Shown here piece after piece: positions 1 through 8,893 of a stretch of DNA of 64,000 nt. The DNA is from an uncultured Clostridia bacterium (lineage in GTDB: Bacteria > Bacillota > Clostridia > Oscillospirales > Acutalibacteraceae). The notes under the pieces were generated by a model, which worked only from the letters and a program-made list of their open reading frames with translations, was not told the origin of the DNA and searched no databases. A program made the translations under genes and the position numbers. The stretch's first letter is position 1. Every line of letters begins with the position of its first letter. The DNA is taken from assembly GCA_944380765.1 (NCBI GenBank), contig CALWIO010000001.1, positions 152,077 through 216,076 on the forward strand. Direction: 5' to 3'.

Positions 1-414
1 AAAAACTCCTCGGACAGCACCTGCCAGATTGAGCGCTTTGCGACTTTGGGCGGCAAGGACTTTGTTGTTTTCAACGGCCCCGACGAGCAGTTCCTCGCAG
101 GCCGTCTTATGGGCGCAAAGGCGGCGATAGGCGGTACATACGGCACAATGCCCGAGCTTTACCTGCACCTTAATTCGCTCATTGAAAAGGGCGATATTGA
201 AAACGCCAAAATCTGGCAGACAAGAATCAACGACTGCATTTTTGATTTGCTCTCGTGCCCGTCACTTTACGGAGCGAGCAAGGCGGTTATAACAAGGCGT
301 TTCGGCATTGACGCGGGTCTGCCGAGGCTTCCCTTCCTGCCGCTGAGCGCCGACAGTCCGAAAGCCGCGGCGATAGCCGAAAAGATTGACGGATATGTTA
401 AAATGATTAAATAA
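1..414 (+). CDS. N-acetylneuraminate lyase / DapA-family aldolase, C-terminal part
   Basis: The 5' end lies outside the window. The reading frame is open from base 1 and gives about 137 residues ending in a TAA stop. The family cleaves or condenses pyruvate adducts in a TIM barrel through a Schiff-base lysine. The first residues read KNSSDS, which fits the segment that starts with that lysine, and the later NGPDEQFLAG and GAKAAIGGTYG blocks match the family's DE..L..G and GA.G.I..TYN signatures. The TYN-like block favours the neuraminate lyase branch over DapA, but the substrate cannot be fixed from this fragment. A strong hairpin terminator follows, so it ends its transcription unit. Confidence 0.8.
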   Translation, partial: KNSSDSTCQIERFATLGGKDFVVFNGPDEQFLAGRLMGAKAAIGGTYGTMPELYLHLNSLIEKGDIENAKIWQTRINDCIFDLLSCPSLYGASKAVITRRFGIDAGLPRLPFLPLSADSPKAAAIAEKIDGYVKMIK

Positions 415-430
415 CAAAACCGCAATAATA

Positions 431-462
431 CGGGGCTGCCTTCGGGCAGTCCCTTTATTTTT
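431..462 (+). terminator. Rho-independent terminator after the aldolase gene
   Basis: A GC-rich stem (GGGGCTGCC pairing with GGGCAGTCCC) closed by a TTCG-type loop is followed by TTTATTTTT. It sits 17 bases after the stop codon. Confidence 0.8.
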
Positions 463-556
463 ACAAAGCTTACTCTCAGGCGTTTAAAATTCCGGACGAA
501 AAAGGTTTTATACTGCCCGAGTTTATGTTATTTTTGTTAATTTTTTTATAATTATC

Positions 557-585
557 TTGTATATTTTCATAAAATAGTGTAAAAT
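557..585 (+). promoter_or_regulatory. Putative sigma-A promoter for the foldase gene
   Basis: TTGTAT and TAAAAT are separated by 17 bases in an AT-rich gap, about 50 bases before the ATG at 638. The -35 box matches four of six consensus bases, so this is a pattern match only. Confidence 0.4.
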
Positions 586-637
586 GACTGTATTGTTGTA
601 AAACGATTTAAAAAACACATAAAGGACGGTTTTTCCA

Positions 638-2362
638 ATGGAAAACAACACAAACAAATCGCAGGCGGAAATTTACCGCGAGGAACGCAAGGCGCGTCTT
701 GCAAAAGCGGCGGCTAAAAAGGCAAAAAAATCGCCTAAATTCTCCAAGGCGAAAAGGGTTGCCGGCAAGGTAATCGCCGTTGTACTCGCCGTTGTACTTG
801 TATTCGGCGCCGTGGGCGGCATACTTAACTTTTTCGGCGTACCGCAGAAAGTAATCAAGATTTCGGCTGACGAAAGCATTAAGTTTTCGCTGGCGGAATA
901 CAACTATTATTACTATATCACCTGGTCGAACTATCAGCAGACCGCTTATCAGTATGACTCCTCCTACGGAGCGGGCACGGGTCTTCAGCTTTTGGGATAT
1001 GACTACACAAAGGCACCCGACGCCCAGGATTATACCGATGATTACAGCGGTATGACCGGCGTTACGGTTGCGGATTTAGGCGTTACAAACCCCAAATGGT
1101 CAGACGCTTTCAGATACTCCGCGGTAAACCAGCTTATCCAGATTAAATACGGAGCTATGAAAGCCGCGGAAGCCGATATTACAATGACACAAGAAGAACA
1201 AACCGAGCTTGACGACGCTGTTGAGGAGCTTCGTGAAAGCGCCGAGCAGAACGACTACTCGCTTGACAGATATATGCGCGCCACTTTCGGCAACGGTATT
1301 TCCGAAAAGATTTACCGTCAGATAATGACAGAGTCTTATCTTGCCACAGCTTATTTTGAGAAGCTTCAGGAGGATATGGACGCCGCCATCACCGACGACC
1401 AGATTAACGAAAAATACAATTCCGACAAGAGCAGTTACGATATTGTAAGCGTAAGGCTTTACGAGTTCTCGACAGAAACTCCCGACTATGAGGACGGAGC
1501 GACAGAGGACGAAAAGGCTGAAATTCTTCAGGCCGCTCAGGACAAGGTTAAGGCGGAAGCCGACAAGTTTATGGCTGACGCCACCGATGAGGAAAAATTC
1601 ATCAGCCTTGCGAAAGCCGCTATACTCAGCGAGGATTCCGAAAGCGAAACCGACGCCGACAGCGCAACAGATTATTCCGACTGCACTTACGCCACCTTCA
1701 CCGCAAAGAGCGAAGACCTTGCCAAGTGGATTTATGACGAGGCGAGAGCCGTAGGCGACAAGACGGTTATTGAAGTAAGCGACGGCGTTTACGATGTGGT
1801 TATGATTACCGTTCTTCCTCACAAGGATATGAGCCCCGTAAGCAACGATGTAAGACATATTCTTGTCGCGTTCCCCACCGATGATGACGGAAACACCGTT
1901 GAGCTTACCGACGAGGAAAAGGCTGAATACAAAGAAACCGCGCAGGCAATTCTTGACGAATATCTTGAAAACCCCACAGAAGAGCATTTCTCCGAACTGG
2001 CAAAGGAAAAATCCGAGGACCCCGGTTCAGCTTCCGAGGGCGGTCTGATTGAGGGTATCACCGAGGAAAGCTCCTATGTTGAGAACTTCCTTAACTGGTC
2101 CGTTGACTCTTCAAGAAAAGCCGGTGACACCGGTATTGTTGAAACCGAATACGGCTATCATGTTATGTATTACAAGGGCGCGAACGGCGTAGCCTGGTCG
2201 GATACCGTTAAGAACGAGATTCTCAACGAGCAGTACAACGACCTGTTTGAAAAGGAAATCGACCCCAGAATGGAATCCGTTTCCCTTAACTCGGTATTCC
2301 TCAGATGGGCTACAAACAGCGAGGACAATCACATATCCAGCATTATTCTTGCTAACTACTGA
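638..2362 (+). CDS. Membrane-anchored PpiC/parvulin-type peptidyl-prolyl isomerase
   Basis: The 574-residue protein has a lysine-rich cytoplasmic start, one membrane segment near residues 42-68, then a long extracytoplasmic helical region and a parvulin domain at about residues 403-510. That domain runs from DVRHILVAF through SEDPGSASEGG to EYGYHVMYY, the usual rotamase signatures. The architecture resembles SurA/PrsA chaperones, which help secreted proteins fold outside the membrane. PrsA is normally a lipoprotein; here an N-terminal membrane anchor replaces the lipobox. The ATG at 638 is preceded by AAAGGA at a usable distance. It appears to be a single-gene unit, bounded by terminators on both sides. 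The client proteins are unknown. Confidence 0.88.
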   Translation: MENNTNKSQAEIYREERKARLAKAAAKKAKKSPKFSKAKRVAGKVIAVVLAVVLVFGAVGGILNFFGVPQKVIKISADESIKFSLAEYNYYYYITWSNYQQTAYQYDSSYGAGTGLQLLGYDYTKAPDAQDYTDDYSGMTGVTVADLGVTNPKWSDAFRYSAVNQLIQIKYGAMKAAEADITMTQEEQTELDDAVEELRESAEQNDYSLDRYMRATFGNGISEKIYRQIMTESYLATAYFEKLQEDMDAAITDDQINEKYNSDKSSYDIVSVRLYEFSTETPDYEDGATEDEKAEILQAAQDKVKAEADKFMADATDEEKFISLAKAAILSEDSESETDADSATDYSDCTYATFTAKSEDLAKWIYDEARAVGDKTVIEVSDGVYDVVMITVLPHKDMSPVSNDVRHILVAFPTDDDGNTVELTDEEKAEYKETAQAILDEYLENPTEEHFSELAKEKSEDPGSASEGGLIEGITEESSYVENFLNWSVDSSRKAGDTGIVETEYGYHVMYYKGANGVAWSDTVKNEILNEQYNDLFEKEIDPRMESVSLNSVFLRWATNSEDNHISSIILANY

Positions 2363-2368
2363 TAACTT

Positions 2369-2396
2369 AAAAGCCTGCGCGAGCCGCAGGCTTTTT
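2369..2396 (+). terminator. Terminator after the foldase gene
   Basis: AAAAGCCTGCG and CGCAGGCTTTTT form a stem with a CGAGC loop, seven bases after the stop codon. Confidence 0.85.
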
Positions 2397-2407
2397 GATT
2401 AACGATA

Positions 2408-2439
2408 AAGAAAGCCGGACTTATTAAGTCCGGCTTTTT
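2408..2439. terminator. Second, bidirectional terminator between convergent genes
   Basis: AAAGCCGGACTT pairs with AAGTCCGGCTTT around an ATT loop, with T-rich sequence on either strand. It lies between the plus-strand foldase gene and the minus-strand MATE gene and could stop transcription from both sides. Confidence 0.75.
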
Positions 2440-2463
2440 GTTATAATTTAATTTAAACTTTAA

Positions 2464-3786
2464 TTAAATGCTTTTTTTCTTTTTCTGCGTTATCAGAGCC
2501 GCCGCAGTCACAAACAGAGTGATAAACTCGGCTGCGGGAAAAGCAGCCCACACGCCGTTCATACCGAAAAGGCGCGACATTACAACGGCGCAGACGGTGA
2601 TTACCGCAAATCCCCTCATAACAGAAGCCGCGAAAGCCCACGAGGGAGAATCTATCGCGCTGAGCGCTCCCGTGCCCACTATGTTTATACCGGCGAACAA
2701 AAATCCTATATAGTAAATTTTAAGTCCGCGCGCCGCGTAATTCGTAAGCTCCGAAATGCCGTCGCTGTTAAACACATTTGATATTTCAACGGCGAAAATT
2801 TTTACGGTTAAGATTATAACCGCCGAAATAACAACGGAAGCCGCAAGGCTCATAAACAGCACGGATTTAAGACTGCGGCTTTTGCGGTTGGCGTAATACT
2901 CGCTTAACAGCGGCTGGGCGCCCTGTGAAATTCCGTTGAAGAAAGACACAGTCACAAGCGCGGTATTCGCCACTACTCCGTACGCCGCCACTCCTATATT
3001 GCCGGCAAGTCCCAGAATCAGGGTATTGAAAACCGCTGTGGTAACGCCTGACGAAAACTCGCCCACAAAGGCGGAAACTCCGAGCTGACACGAACGGTAC
3101 AGCATTTTAAAGGAGGGCTTTACCGCTTTAAATGACACCGTATTCTTTTTTGAAAAGAAGTGAAAGCCGCAAATAGCAACGCCGATTATAGGCGAGCAGG
3201 CTGTCGCCAGCGAAGCGCCTACCATACCCATACCCAGCGGAAACATAAGCACATAGTCCATTACTATATTGAAAAGGCTGCTGAACAATGTTGCCGCCAT
3301 CGCCACAGTCGGCGCTCCGTCATTTCTGACAAAGGCATTGCAGATATGGTTATACATAAAAAAGGGCGTAAACAGCATAAATATGCGCGTATATTCCGTT
3401 CCGACCTCCACTATGCGGCTGTCGCCGCCCAGCGCCGCCATAAGCCTGTCCGGAAAAACTCCGCCGACAAACATAAACACAACGGAAACGGCCGTGGCGA
3501 AAAAAATCGCGTTGAAAAAATAGTGCGAACTGCCGCCGCCCTGATTTTTTTCAATGGTAAACCTGATGGCGGAGCCTACGCCTATCATGGCGCCTATGGC
3601 GAAAATAAGGCTGTAAAGCGGCAGCACCAGATTAAGCGCCGTAATGCCGTCGGCTCCCACAGCTTTCGCTATAAAAAAGGTATCCGCCAGAATATACGCC
3701 GACATTCCGACCATACCGAGAATATTCTGCGAAACATATTTCGCGAATCTCTTTTTTACAAGGCTTTTCGCCTGTATTTCAGCCAT
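2464..3786 (-). CDS. MATE-family multidrug/toxin efflux transporter
   Basis: About 440 residues with roughly 12 hydrophobic segments arranged as two similar halves, the layout of MATE exporters that use Na+ or H+ gradients. The N-terminal segment around GMSAYILADTFFIAKAVG and the mid-protein QPLLSEYYANR stretch are typical. I place the start at the ATG at 3786, because a GGGTGAG site lies just upstream of it; the in-frame GTG at 3798 has no ribosome binding site. It lies downstream of the MBL hydrolase gene on the same strand, separated by a small hairpin. The substrate cannot be predicted from sequence. Confidence 0.88.
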   Translation of the reverse strand: MAEIQAKSLVKKRFAKYVSQNILGMVGMSAYILADTFFIAKAVGADGITALNLVLPLYSLIFAIGAMIGVGSAIRFTIEKNQGGGSSHYFFNAIFFATAVSVVFMFVGGVFPDRLMAALGGDSRIVEVGTEYTRIFMLFTPFFMYNHICNAFVRNDGAPTVAMAATLFSSLFNIVMDYVLMFPLGMGMVGASLATACSPIIGVAICGFHFFSKKNTVSFKAVKPSFKMLYRSCQLGVSAFVGEFSSGVTTAVFNTLILGLAGNIGVAAYGVVANTALVTVSFFNGISQGAQPLLSEYYANRKSRSLKSVLFMSLAASVVISAVIILTVKIFAVEISNVFNSDGISELTNYAARGLKIYYIGFLFAGINIVGTGALSAIDSPSWAFAASVMRGFAVITVCAVVMSRLFGMNGVWAAFPAAEFITLFVTAAALITQKKKKSI

Positions 3787-3827
3787 AAACTTTCTCACCC
3801 GCAGTTTTACACATCAAGTAACAGAAA

Positions 3828-3842
3828 GCGGCTGTCAGCCGC
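3828..3842 (-). terminator. Short hairpin overlapping the MBL hydrolase stop codon
   Basis: A perfect inverted repeat, GCGGCTGTCAGCCGC, includes the TGA stop of the MBL gene. On the minus strand it is followed by TTTCTGTTACTT, a poor U-tract, so it is a weak terminator or a processing site. Confidence 0.35.
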
Positions 3843-4695
3843 CCATTATATTTTTTATTATGTTGATTTTATCCGGAAAAAATTCCGCGGCGGCTCCGTT
3901 GCAGTCGGCAGTCGCTATAATCTCGGAACGGGAGATTTTTTTGAGTTTGAGTTTTACATCAGGATAAACCGCGCTTCCCTTATTGCAGACAACCGCGTAT
4001 TTGGGCATAAGCGACTTTACCCAATATCCGGAAGTTGAGCCGGCATAGCCGTGGTGCCCCACTTTAAGCAAATCCACCCTGCCGATTTCGCGCGCAAGCC
4101 TGAACTCGTCGCCCGCCTTGTAATTAAGGTCGCCGGCAAGCACGGCTCTTTTTTCGCCGAGGGTTACAAGCGTTACAACGGAATTTATGTTTTCGCCGAA
4201 TTTGCGCCTGTGCTTTTTATAGCTTCCGTTATAAAATTTAATTTTAAAATCGCCCAGCTCGGTTTCGAGAAGGTCAAAGCTCTCGACAAGCTCCACGCCG
4301 TTATTTTTTACGGCTTCGAGCATCTGGTCATAAACCTCCTGATTATCCCAGCGCATTCTTTCCATAATGAAAATATCTTTCGCGTGATAAGGCTTTAAAT
4401 AGGCTTTTTTTACGCTTATCATAGGATGATTTATAACCGTATCAAATCCGCCTATGTGGTCGGAATGGGCATGAGTGCCGAGCACAAACTCAATATTTAC
4501 CCTGCCGTTTTCATCGGCAAAATGCGAAAAGAGATAACCGAGCACCTCTTTTTCGTAGCCGGGCAGATTAAGGTGCGGCTTATCCGCCGGATACTCGGTA
4601 TCCTCCGCCGCGTCAATCATGGCTATTTTGCCGCCGCTTTCAAGAATAATGCAGTCGGAATGTCCCGTGTTTAAAAAGTGAATTTTCCCGTACAT
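3835..4695 (-). CDS. ComEC/Rec2-like MBL-fold metallohydrolase
   Basis: A 286-residue metallo-beta-lactamase fold protein. It shows the opening MYGKIHFLNTGHSDCIIL strand, the metal-binding GTHAHSDHIGG motif near residue 75, AVLAGDLN, and a later VGHHGYAGSTS histidine pair. This pattern matches the hydrolase domain found at the C-terminus of the DNA-uptake channel ComEC, but here it stands alone without a membrane channel. Stand-alone versions are common in Clostridia and their substrate is unknown; nuclease or phosphodiesterase activity is plausible. The ATG at 4695 has AAAGGA upstream. It follows the HAD phosphatase gene by 22 bases, suggesting cotranscription. Confidence 0.82.
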   Translation of the reverse strand: MYGKIHFLNTGHSDCIILESGGKIAMIDAAEDTEYPADKPHLNLPGYEKEVLGYLFSHFADENGRVNIEFVLGTHAHSDHIGGFDTVINHPMISVKKAYLKPYHAKDIFIMERMRWDNQEVYDQMLEAVKNNGVELVESFDLLETELGDFKIKFYNGSYKKHRRKFGENINSVVTLVTLGEKRAVLAGDLNYKAGDEFRLAREIGRVDLLKVGHHGYAGSTSGYWVKSLMPKYAVVCNKGSAVYPDVKLKLKKISRSEIIATADCNGAAAEFFPDKINIIKNIMGG

Positions 4696-4717
4696 AAGCT
4701 TTTCCTTTCCCCAACGG

Positions 4718-5545
4718 TTATTTTTTTATGTAGTTTTTATAAACATAATCGGCTACGCCCTCGGTATTGCTGCAAATCACCGCCGAAGCCGCCAGCTTTA
4801 CCGTTTCGTCCGCGTTGGCGGGAGCCAGCGCGGTTCCTGCCGCCGCATACATTGACAAATCGTTTTTGCTGTCGCCCATACATACGGCGTTTTCGGTTTT
4901 GATTCCGATAAGCGAGCAAAGCTCTTTGAGCGCCTCTCCCTTAGAAGCGTCAAAGCTCATAATCTCAATATTATTATCCATTGAGGTGGTAAAGTTTATG
5001 CCTTTAATGCTGTTAAGGCGGTCAAGGCACTCCTCCCTCTCCTGCGGAGAGCGGAAAAAGGCGTTGAAAATTTCCACCCGGTGATGAGCGTCAAGGTATT
5101 CTTTAAGGTCACCTGTTCCCACCCTTGTTCTGTCCATAGTGGGATGGTAGCTTTCGTCAATGCGGTAGTAGCGGTATGACTCTCTTGAAATTTTGCGTAT
5201 ATCGGTTACCGGCCGACAGTTTTCATAAATCTCAATCATCGCGTCGTAACGGCTAAGCTCGGCAAAAACCGCCTTTGCGGTTTCAGCGTTTATATACCTT
5301 GTAAAAATCTGTTCGTTACGCTTTCTGTCAACCGCCGCGGCGCCGTCCGAATATACTATATATCTTATATCCCGGCAGTTAAGCACATCTTCCGGTATTT
5401 CGTAAAGGGTGCGGCCGGTACAAACGACAAACTCCGCGCCGGCTCGCCTGATGTTCGCTATCGCTTCGGCGTTTTTTTCGCTCAGGCGCGAATCCCTGTC
5501 AAGCAGCGTGCCGTCCAGATCACAGGCAATAAGTTTATATTCCAT
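4718..5545 (-). CDS. Cof/YidA-type HAD-superfamily sugar-phosphate phosphatase
   Basis: The 275-residue protein has the HAD nucleophile motif DLDGTLL near residue 9, a VVCTGR motif II region, and the C-terminal MGDSKNDLSMYAAAG metal-binding motif. The central part fits the C2 cap of the Cof family (IIB). These cytoplasmic Mg-dependent enzymes dephosphorylate sugar phosphates, pyridoxal phosphate or nucleotides with broad specificity. Its start lies 13 bases after the GtrA gene's stop, so the two are probably cotranscribed. Confidence 0.87.
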   Translation of the reverse strand: MEYKLIACDLDGTLLDRDSRLSEKNAEAIANIRRAGAEFVVCTGRTLYEIPEDVLNCRDIRYIVYSDGAAAVDRKRNEQIFTRYINAETAKAVFAELSRYDAMIEIYENCRPVTDIRKISRESYRYYRIDESYHPTMDRTRVGTGDLKEYLDAHHRVEIFNAFFRSPQEREECLDRLNSIKGINFTTSMDNNIEIMSFDASKGEALKELCSLIGIKTENAVCMGDSKNDLSMYAAAGTALAPANADETVKLAASAVICSNTEGVADYVYKNYIKK

Positions 5546-5558
5546 ATTCGAGCCTCTG

Positions 5559-6113
5559 TTATTCCGCCTCGGGTTTCTTTTTTCTGTGAATTACGAAGCG
5601 GTTAAGCGGATAAGTCCAGATAGTGGGAACGGTCATAACCACGAGCTTTGTGAGCATAACAACAAAAACATTGGCGTAGCCGGAATTTTCGATTATCGTG
5701 CCCAAAAACGCTCCGAACCATGTGTTAAAGGTTATGGTAAGCACAACCATTATAGTATAGATCACCGTTGAAAGCACGGGGTTGGCGTCCGCCTTAAAAG
5801 TGAGCTTACGGTTCATTATATAGGCTGCCGCGTAGCCAATAACCGCCGAGATGAAATAGGAATAGAGATAGCCCTGATACTCAATTCCGAAAAATTCCAG
5901 AACGGGGTTATCGGTTACGGGAACCTCGTTAAGCGAACGGAACACCACATACTGCAAAAAGGCGAACACCGCCATTTCAAGCACCGAGGTGCTCGCTCCC
6001 GTAAACGCGAATTTGATAAACTTCCAGATTTCTGCGTGCTTTTTCGCAAAGGCTGAGGCTTTTTCCTTAAAGCCTGAGTTCATTTCCTTTGCTTCTTTAT
6101 TCTGATTTTCCAT
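5559..6113 (-). CDS. GtrA-family membrane protein
   Basis: A 184-residue protein with four predicted membrane helices. The first helix block (FIKFAFTGASTSVLEM) and the NRKLTF loop match the GtrA family. GtrA proteins are thought to move or present polyprenyl-linked sugars for glycosylation of envelope polymers. The charged N-terminal tail and C-terminal HRKKKPE suggest cytoplasmic ends. The ATG follows an AAGGAG site. It starts the apparent gtrA-HAD-MBL run. No glycosyltransferase partner is adjacent, so its lipid-sugar substrate is unknown. Confidence 0.85.
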   Translation of the reverse strand: MENQNKEAKEMNSGFKEKASAFAKKHAEIWKFIKFAFTGASTSVLEMAVFAFLQYVVFRSLNEVPVTDNPVLEFFGIEYQGYLYSYFISAVIGYAAAYIMNRKLTFKADANPVLSTVIYTIMVVLTITFNTWFGAFLGTIIENSGYANVFVVMLTKLVVMTVPTIWTYPLNRFVIHRKKKPEAE

Positions 6114-6209
6114 AGTTTGCTCCTTGCTGTTTTATTTGACAATGAAGCACGCCTTTTGCGGCACGCCCCATAAAATCCACATCAGAGTAAATTTTTTAAC
6201 CGCCACGGT

Positions 6210-7337
6210 TTATCCTAACAAAAAATACAGACCGACACCGGCCGCGGCAAGGGCGGCAAGAACGGCAACGCCTTTGGCTATAAGCGGCTTCGCCATATCA
6301 AGACTGCTGGGCGCGTAAGTGTAAATTATATATTTAAGCTTATTTCCCTTGTCAAAATCGGGATAGTCGCGCGCGGTTATGGTATAGGTTGTAAAATCTT
6401 TCGGGTTCTCCTCGGGAATATCGAACACACGCACTCCCCTGCGGTCGGCCGGGCCGTAAATATTAAAGCCGCAGCCCTGGCAGTAACCCATTTTAATCCC
6501 CTTATAGCTGCCGGCAAAGCTGTTGTTATGATCATGGCCGAAAAACATGGCGAAAACATCGCCCTTTTCGCTCATAACATCAAACTGCCCCTTTACATAA
6601 GGCGTGCAGGGACGCTCGCCCAAAAATGAGCGGCCGTCCACAGCGCAGTATTCGGGATTGAGAGCCAAAAACTTGCCTTTGTATTCTCCGCGGTAGCCGG
6701 GCGTGCTGCCGGGCGTACCCTTTTTTACAGTCATAAGCAGGTTGTAAATTTCCGGCACGGGAATATGCTGAAACAGCATTGACGGAACATAGCCGCCGTT
6801 ATCATTTTTCAGCTCCTCGCGGGTTTTTCTGTACCATTCGAGCTGACTGTCGGAAACGGGCGGACATGAATTGTCGATATTCATTGAAAGGCTGTCCAGC
6901 ATATAAAGATTCAGCTTCATTTTGCCGTCTGAGCCGTAAACGGGCAGATTGTGATTGCAGTAACCCTCTATACCGTCATCGGCGTTAAAGGCAAGGCAGT
7001 TTTTGTGGGATTTGTAAATTTCGTACTGCTCCTGCTTTGAAATTGAAAAGCTGGTGTCATCATGATTGCCGAAAACAAAGGTAAAGGGTATATTCCTTTC
7101 TTCAAGAGGCTTTAAAATATTGCTTATTGCCGCCGCCACATTCTTTTTTCTGTCGCCGAGCAAAAGATTTACGCCGTAGCCCTTAATCTGGTCGCCGGTG
7201 AACACCACCAAATCAGGCTTTGCCTTATCAAGCGCGCGGCTGATAAGCTCCACCGTGGCTTTTGAGGTTTTGTTCGTATCCTGTATATCGGCTATCTGCA
7301 TTATACGGAAATTTCCGTTTTTAAATTGAAGCTTCAT
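6210..7337 (-). CDS. Calcineurin-like metallophosphoesterase with C-terminal membrane anchor
   Basis: About 375 residues. The metal-binding signatures of the family are visible: MQIADIQD, VVFTGDQI, FVFGNHDD and FFGHDHNN. No N-terminal signal peptide is apparent, and a hydrophobic stretch closes the protein (roughly the last 25 residues), so the enzyme may be tail-anchored with its catalytic domain in the cytoplasm. The start at 7337 is chosen because GGGTGA lies just before that ATG and the conserved fold begins there; an upstream in-frame codon at 7382 would add an unsupported extension. A TTGACA box lies in the adjacent repeat, with TAAAAT 16 bases further on. The substrate is unknown. Confidence 0.85.
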   Translation of the reverse strand: MKLQFKNGNFRIMQIADIQDTNKTSKATVELISRALDKAKPDLVVFTGDQIKGYGVNLLLGDRKKNVAAAISNILKPLEERNIPFTFVFGNHDDTSFSISKQEQYEIYKSHKNCLAFNADDGIEGYCNHNLPVYGSDGKMKLNLYMLDSLSMNIDNSCPPVSDSQLEWYRKTREELKNDNGGYVPSMLFQHIPVPEIYNLLMTVKKGTPGSTPGYRGEYKGKFLALNPEYCAVDGRSFLGERPCTPYVKGQFDVMSEKGDVFAMFFGHDHNNSFAGSYKGIKMGYCQGCGFNIYGPADRRGVRVFDIPEENPKDFTTYTITARDYPDFDKGNKLKYIIYTYAPSSLDMAKPLIAKGVAVLAALAAAGVGLYFLLG

Positions 7338-7377
7338 CAAAATCACCCATTTTATTCTACAATAAACCTTTGTCAAA

Positions 7378-7451
7378 ATCAATACATTTTTAAAAGCTTA
7401 ATTTTCCGTTTTTGCCTTTTAAAAGCAAAACGCCCGGCTTAAAAGCCGGGC
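7378..7451. repeat. 74-bp direct repeat, copy 1 (carries a terminator)
   Basis: Matches 8993-9066 at 73 of 74 bases (the difference is G at 7414 versus A at 9029). Both copies include a hairpin terminator for leftward transcription. The repeats bracket the two-gene low-GC segment between them. Confidence 0.95.
7420..7451 (-). terminator. Terminator after the small membrane protein gene
   Basis: On the minus strand GCCCGGCT pairs with AGCCGGGC around a TTTA loop and is followed by GTTTTGCTTTT. It is part of repeat copy 1. Confidence 0.75.
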
Positions 7452-7476
7452 ACGGATTACAGAAAATTTTTACATT

Positions 7477-7932
7477 TTATATACTTTGCGTATCTCTTTT
7501 TATAAAAATAACGCCGAAAATAATATACGCTGTAAATCCCGCGATTCCCGCAAAGAATATAGCTGCCCATACCGCTTCGGGCAGAGGAAAGGGAATTGCC
7601 TGAGGAAAAACAACGGGCAGGACGGCAGAAAGTCCGAAGAATATGCGGCTTCTGCGCGTTAATATGTTTTTTGAAATCAAAGGGATAAGTGCCGCCGTTA
7701 TCCAAAAACCAATTACGGAAATCACGGCAAAGAGCAACAAGCTCTCCTCGAAATACACCAATTTAAAAAGCTCGTTGAACGGTCCGTAATTGTATGCGAT
7801 ATATCCGTTGTTAAAAAGCATCACCCAAAGCGTCAATGAATACCCCGTAAGTCTGTACAGAATATTCAAAAACAGCACTCCTGTAAAAAAGTACAGGAAA
7901 ATCCTTTGTAAAATCAACTTAATGTTTTTCAT
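7477..7932 (-). CDS. Unrecognised four-helix membrane protein
   Basis: A 151-residue protein with about four hydrophobic segments and basic ends, and no recognised domain. The ATG at 7932 is preceded by GAGGGG. It starts 13 bases after the phospholipase C stop codon, so the pair is probably one transcript from the promoter at 8962-8990, ending at the repeat-borne terminator. Both genes are more AT-rich than their neighbours. A role in secretion of, or protection from, the phospholipase is possible only by context. Confidence 0.65.
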   Translation of the reverse strand: MKNIKLILQRIFLYFFTGVLFLNILYRLTGYSLTLWVMLFNNGYIAYNYGPFNELFKLVYFEESLLLFAVISVIGFWITAALIPLISKNILTRRSRIFFGLSAVLPVVFPQAIPFPLPEAVWAAIFFAGIAGFTAYIIFGVIFIKRDTQSI

Positions 7933-7945
7933 TGCAGTTAACCCC

Positions 7946-8893
7946 TCATTTATTTAACGGAATATCAGCCTCAACTGAAAGTTTATACAATGCCATTACG
8001 GTAATTATAACCGCATTACGCGCCGTTATTGAGCCGATAACATCAGTTTGCGGTATGGGTAAGGTATTCTTTACTTGCGGAGCATAACCTTTTGATATTT
8101 TAGCAAAATCATGTACCATTATACCAATGCTGCTTGAAAGTGCTGTTGAATATTTCTGCGACTCCAAGGAGTCAAGTCCGTTAAAATACGAATCTATATG
8201 CTGATCAACATATTTTTCGAATTCTTTATGTTTTGTAAAACCAGCATAATAATTTGCAGCATGGTGCGGCGCACATGCGTCTTCAACATAGTGCATCATT
8301 TTTCCGACCGCTTTAATAAATTCTTCAGAATTTACATCATTAGCATCATAGCTTTCAACCGCTTTATTAAAATACTTTTCCGCATTTGTTCTTGCAGTAT
8401 TTAGTTTTTTCACATCCGTATCAGGATCATAAAAATGCCCGGCAAACGCTTGCATCACCCCCAATACAGGATCTTTGTCTGGTATAATTGAAGCATACGA
8501 CAGCATAAGCGCAATAATAATGGAGCCGTTTTCATTTCCACCCCAAAATCCCTTATCGTTCATCAAAATACCGCAAGCCTTAGCTGTTATAATTTCATGA
8601 GACCCTGTCAAAATATCGTCGGATTCATCTCCGGATACCCAGTAGGTCTGCACTCCACCATTTATCTTCTTTCTGTTTTCTTCTAAAAGTGGACTTGTTT
8701 TGTAATAACCAAACGGATCATAAACTCTTTCAAACTCCGCCAATAACCGCCTGTATTCTACACTATTCATAGACATTATATCATCCCAAGTAATGATGCT
8801 TATGTCCAAATCCTTTTCATCTGCAAATGATGTTATTGAAAATACAGAAACCAAGAAGGAAATAACAAGAATAAGAGAAATAATCTTTTTCAT
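7946..8893 (-). CDS. Secreted zinc-dependent phospholipase C family protein
   Basis: The precursor has a signal peptide (MKKIISLILVISFLVS, then an alanine-type site before DE). It then carries the zinc-ligand blocks of the Bacillus cereus phosphatidylcholine phospholipase C family: a W followed 14 residues later by H in GSHEIITAKA, HFYDPDT, MMHYVEDACAPHHAAN, and HKEFEKYVDQH. In the Bacillus enzyme the mature N-terminal tryptophan is itself a zinc ligand, so the roughly 60-80 residues between signal peptide and this W would be a propeptide. There are two in-frame starts, 8893 and 8929, each with an identical GGAGG site because of a 36-bp tandem duplication; I use 8893 because it gives the cleaner signal peptide. 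AT-rich base composition and flanking repeats suggest acquisition. Confidence 0.85.
   Translation of the reverse strand: MKKIISLILVISFLVSVFSITSFADEKDLDISIITWDDIMSMNSVEYRRLLAEFERVYDPFGYYKTSPLLEENRKKINGGVQTYWVSGDESDDILTGSHEIITAKACGILMNDKGFWGGNENGSIIIALMLSYASIIPDKDPVLGVMQAFAGHFYDPDTDVKKLNTARTNAEKYFNKAVESYDANDVNSEEFIKAVGKMMHYVEDACAPHHAANYYAGFTKHKEFEKYVDQHIDSYFNGLDSLESQKYSTALSSSIGIMVHDFAKISKGYAPQVKNTLPIPQTDVIGSITARNAVIITVMALYKLSVEADIPLNK

Noticed and set aside
1100..1987. Minus-strand frame of 295 codons opposite the foldase gene
   Set aside because: It lies wholly antisense to a well-supported parvulin protein, has a composition set by the codons of the other strand and no ribosome binding site or domain.
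3160..4038. Plus-strand frame of 292 codons across the MATE and MBL genes
   Set aside because: Rich in His/Arg/Tyr as expected from the reverse of membrane protein codons; crosses two real genes and has no family match.
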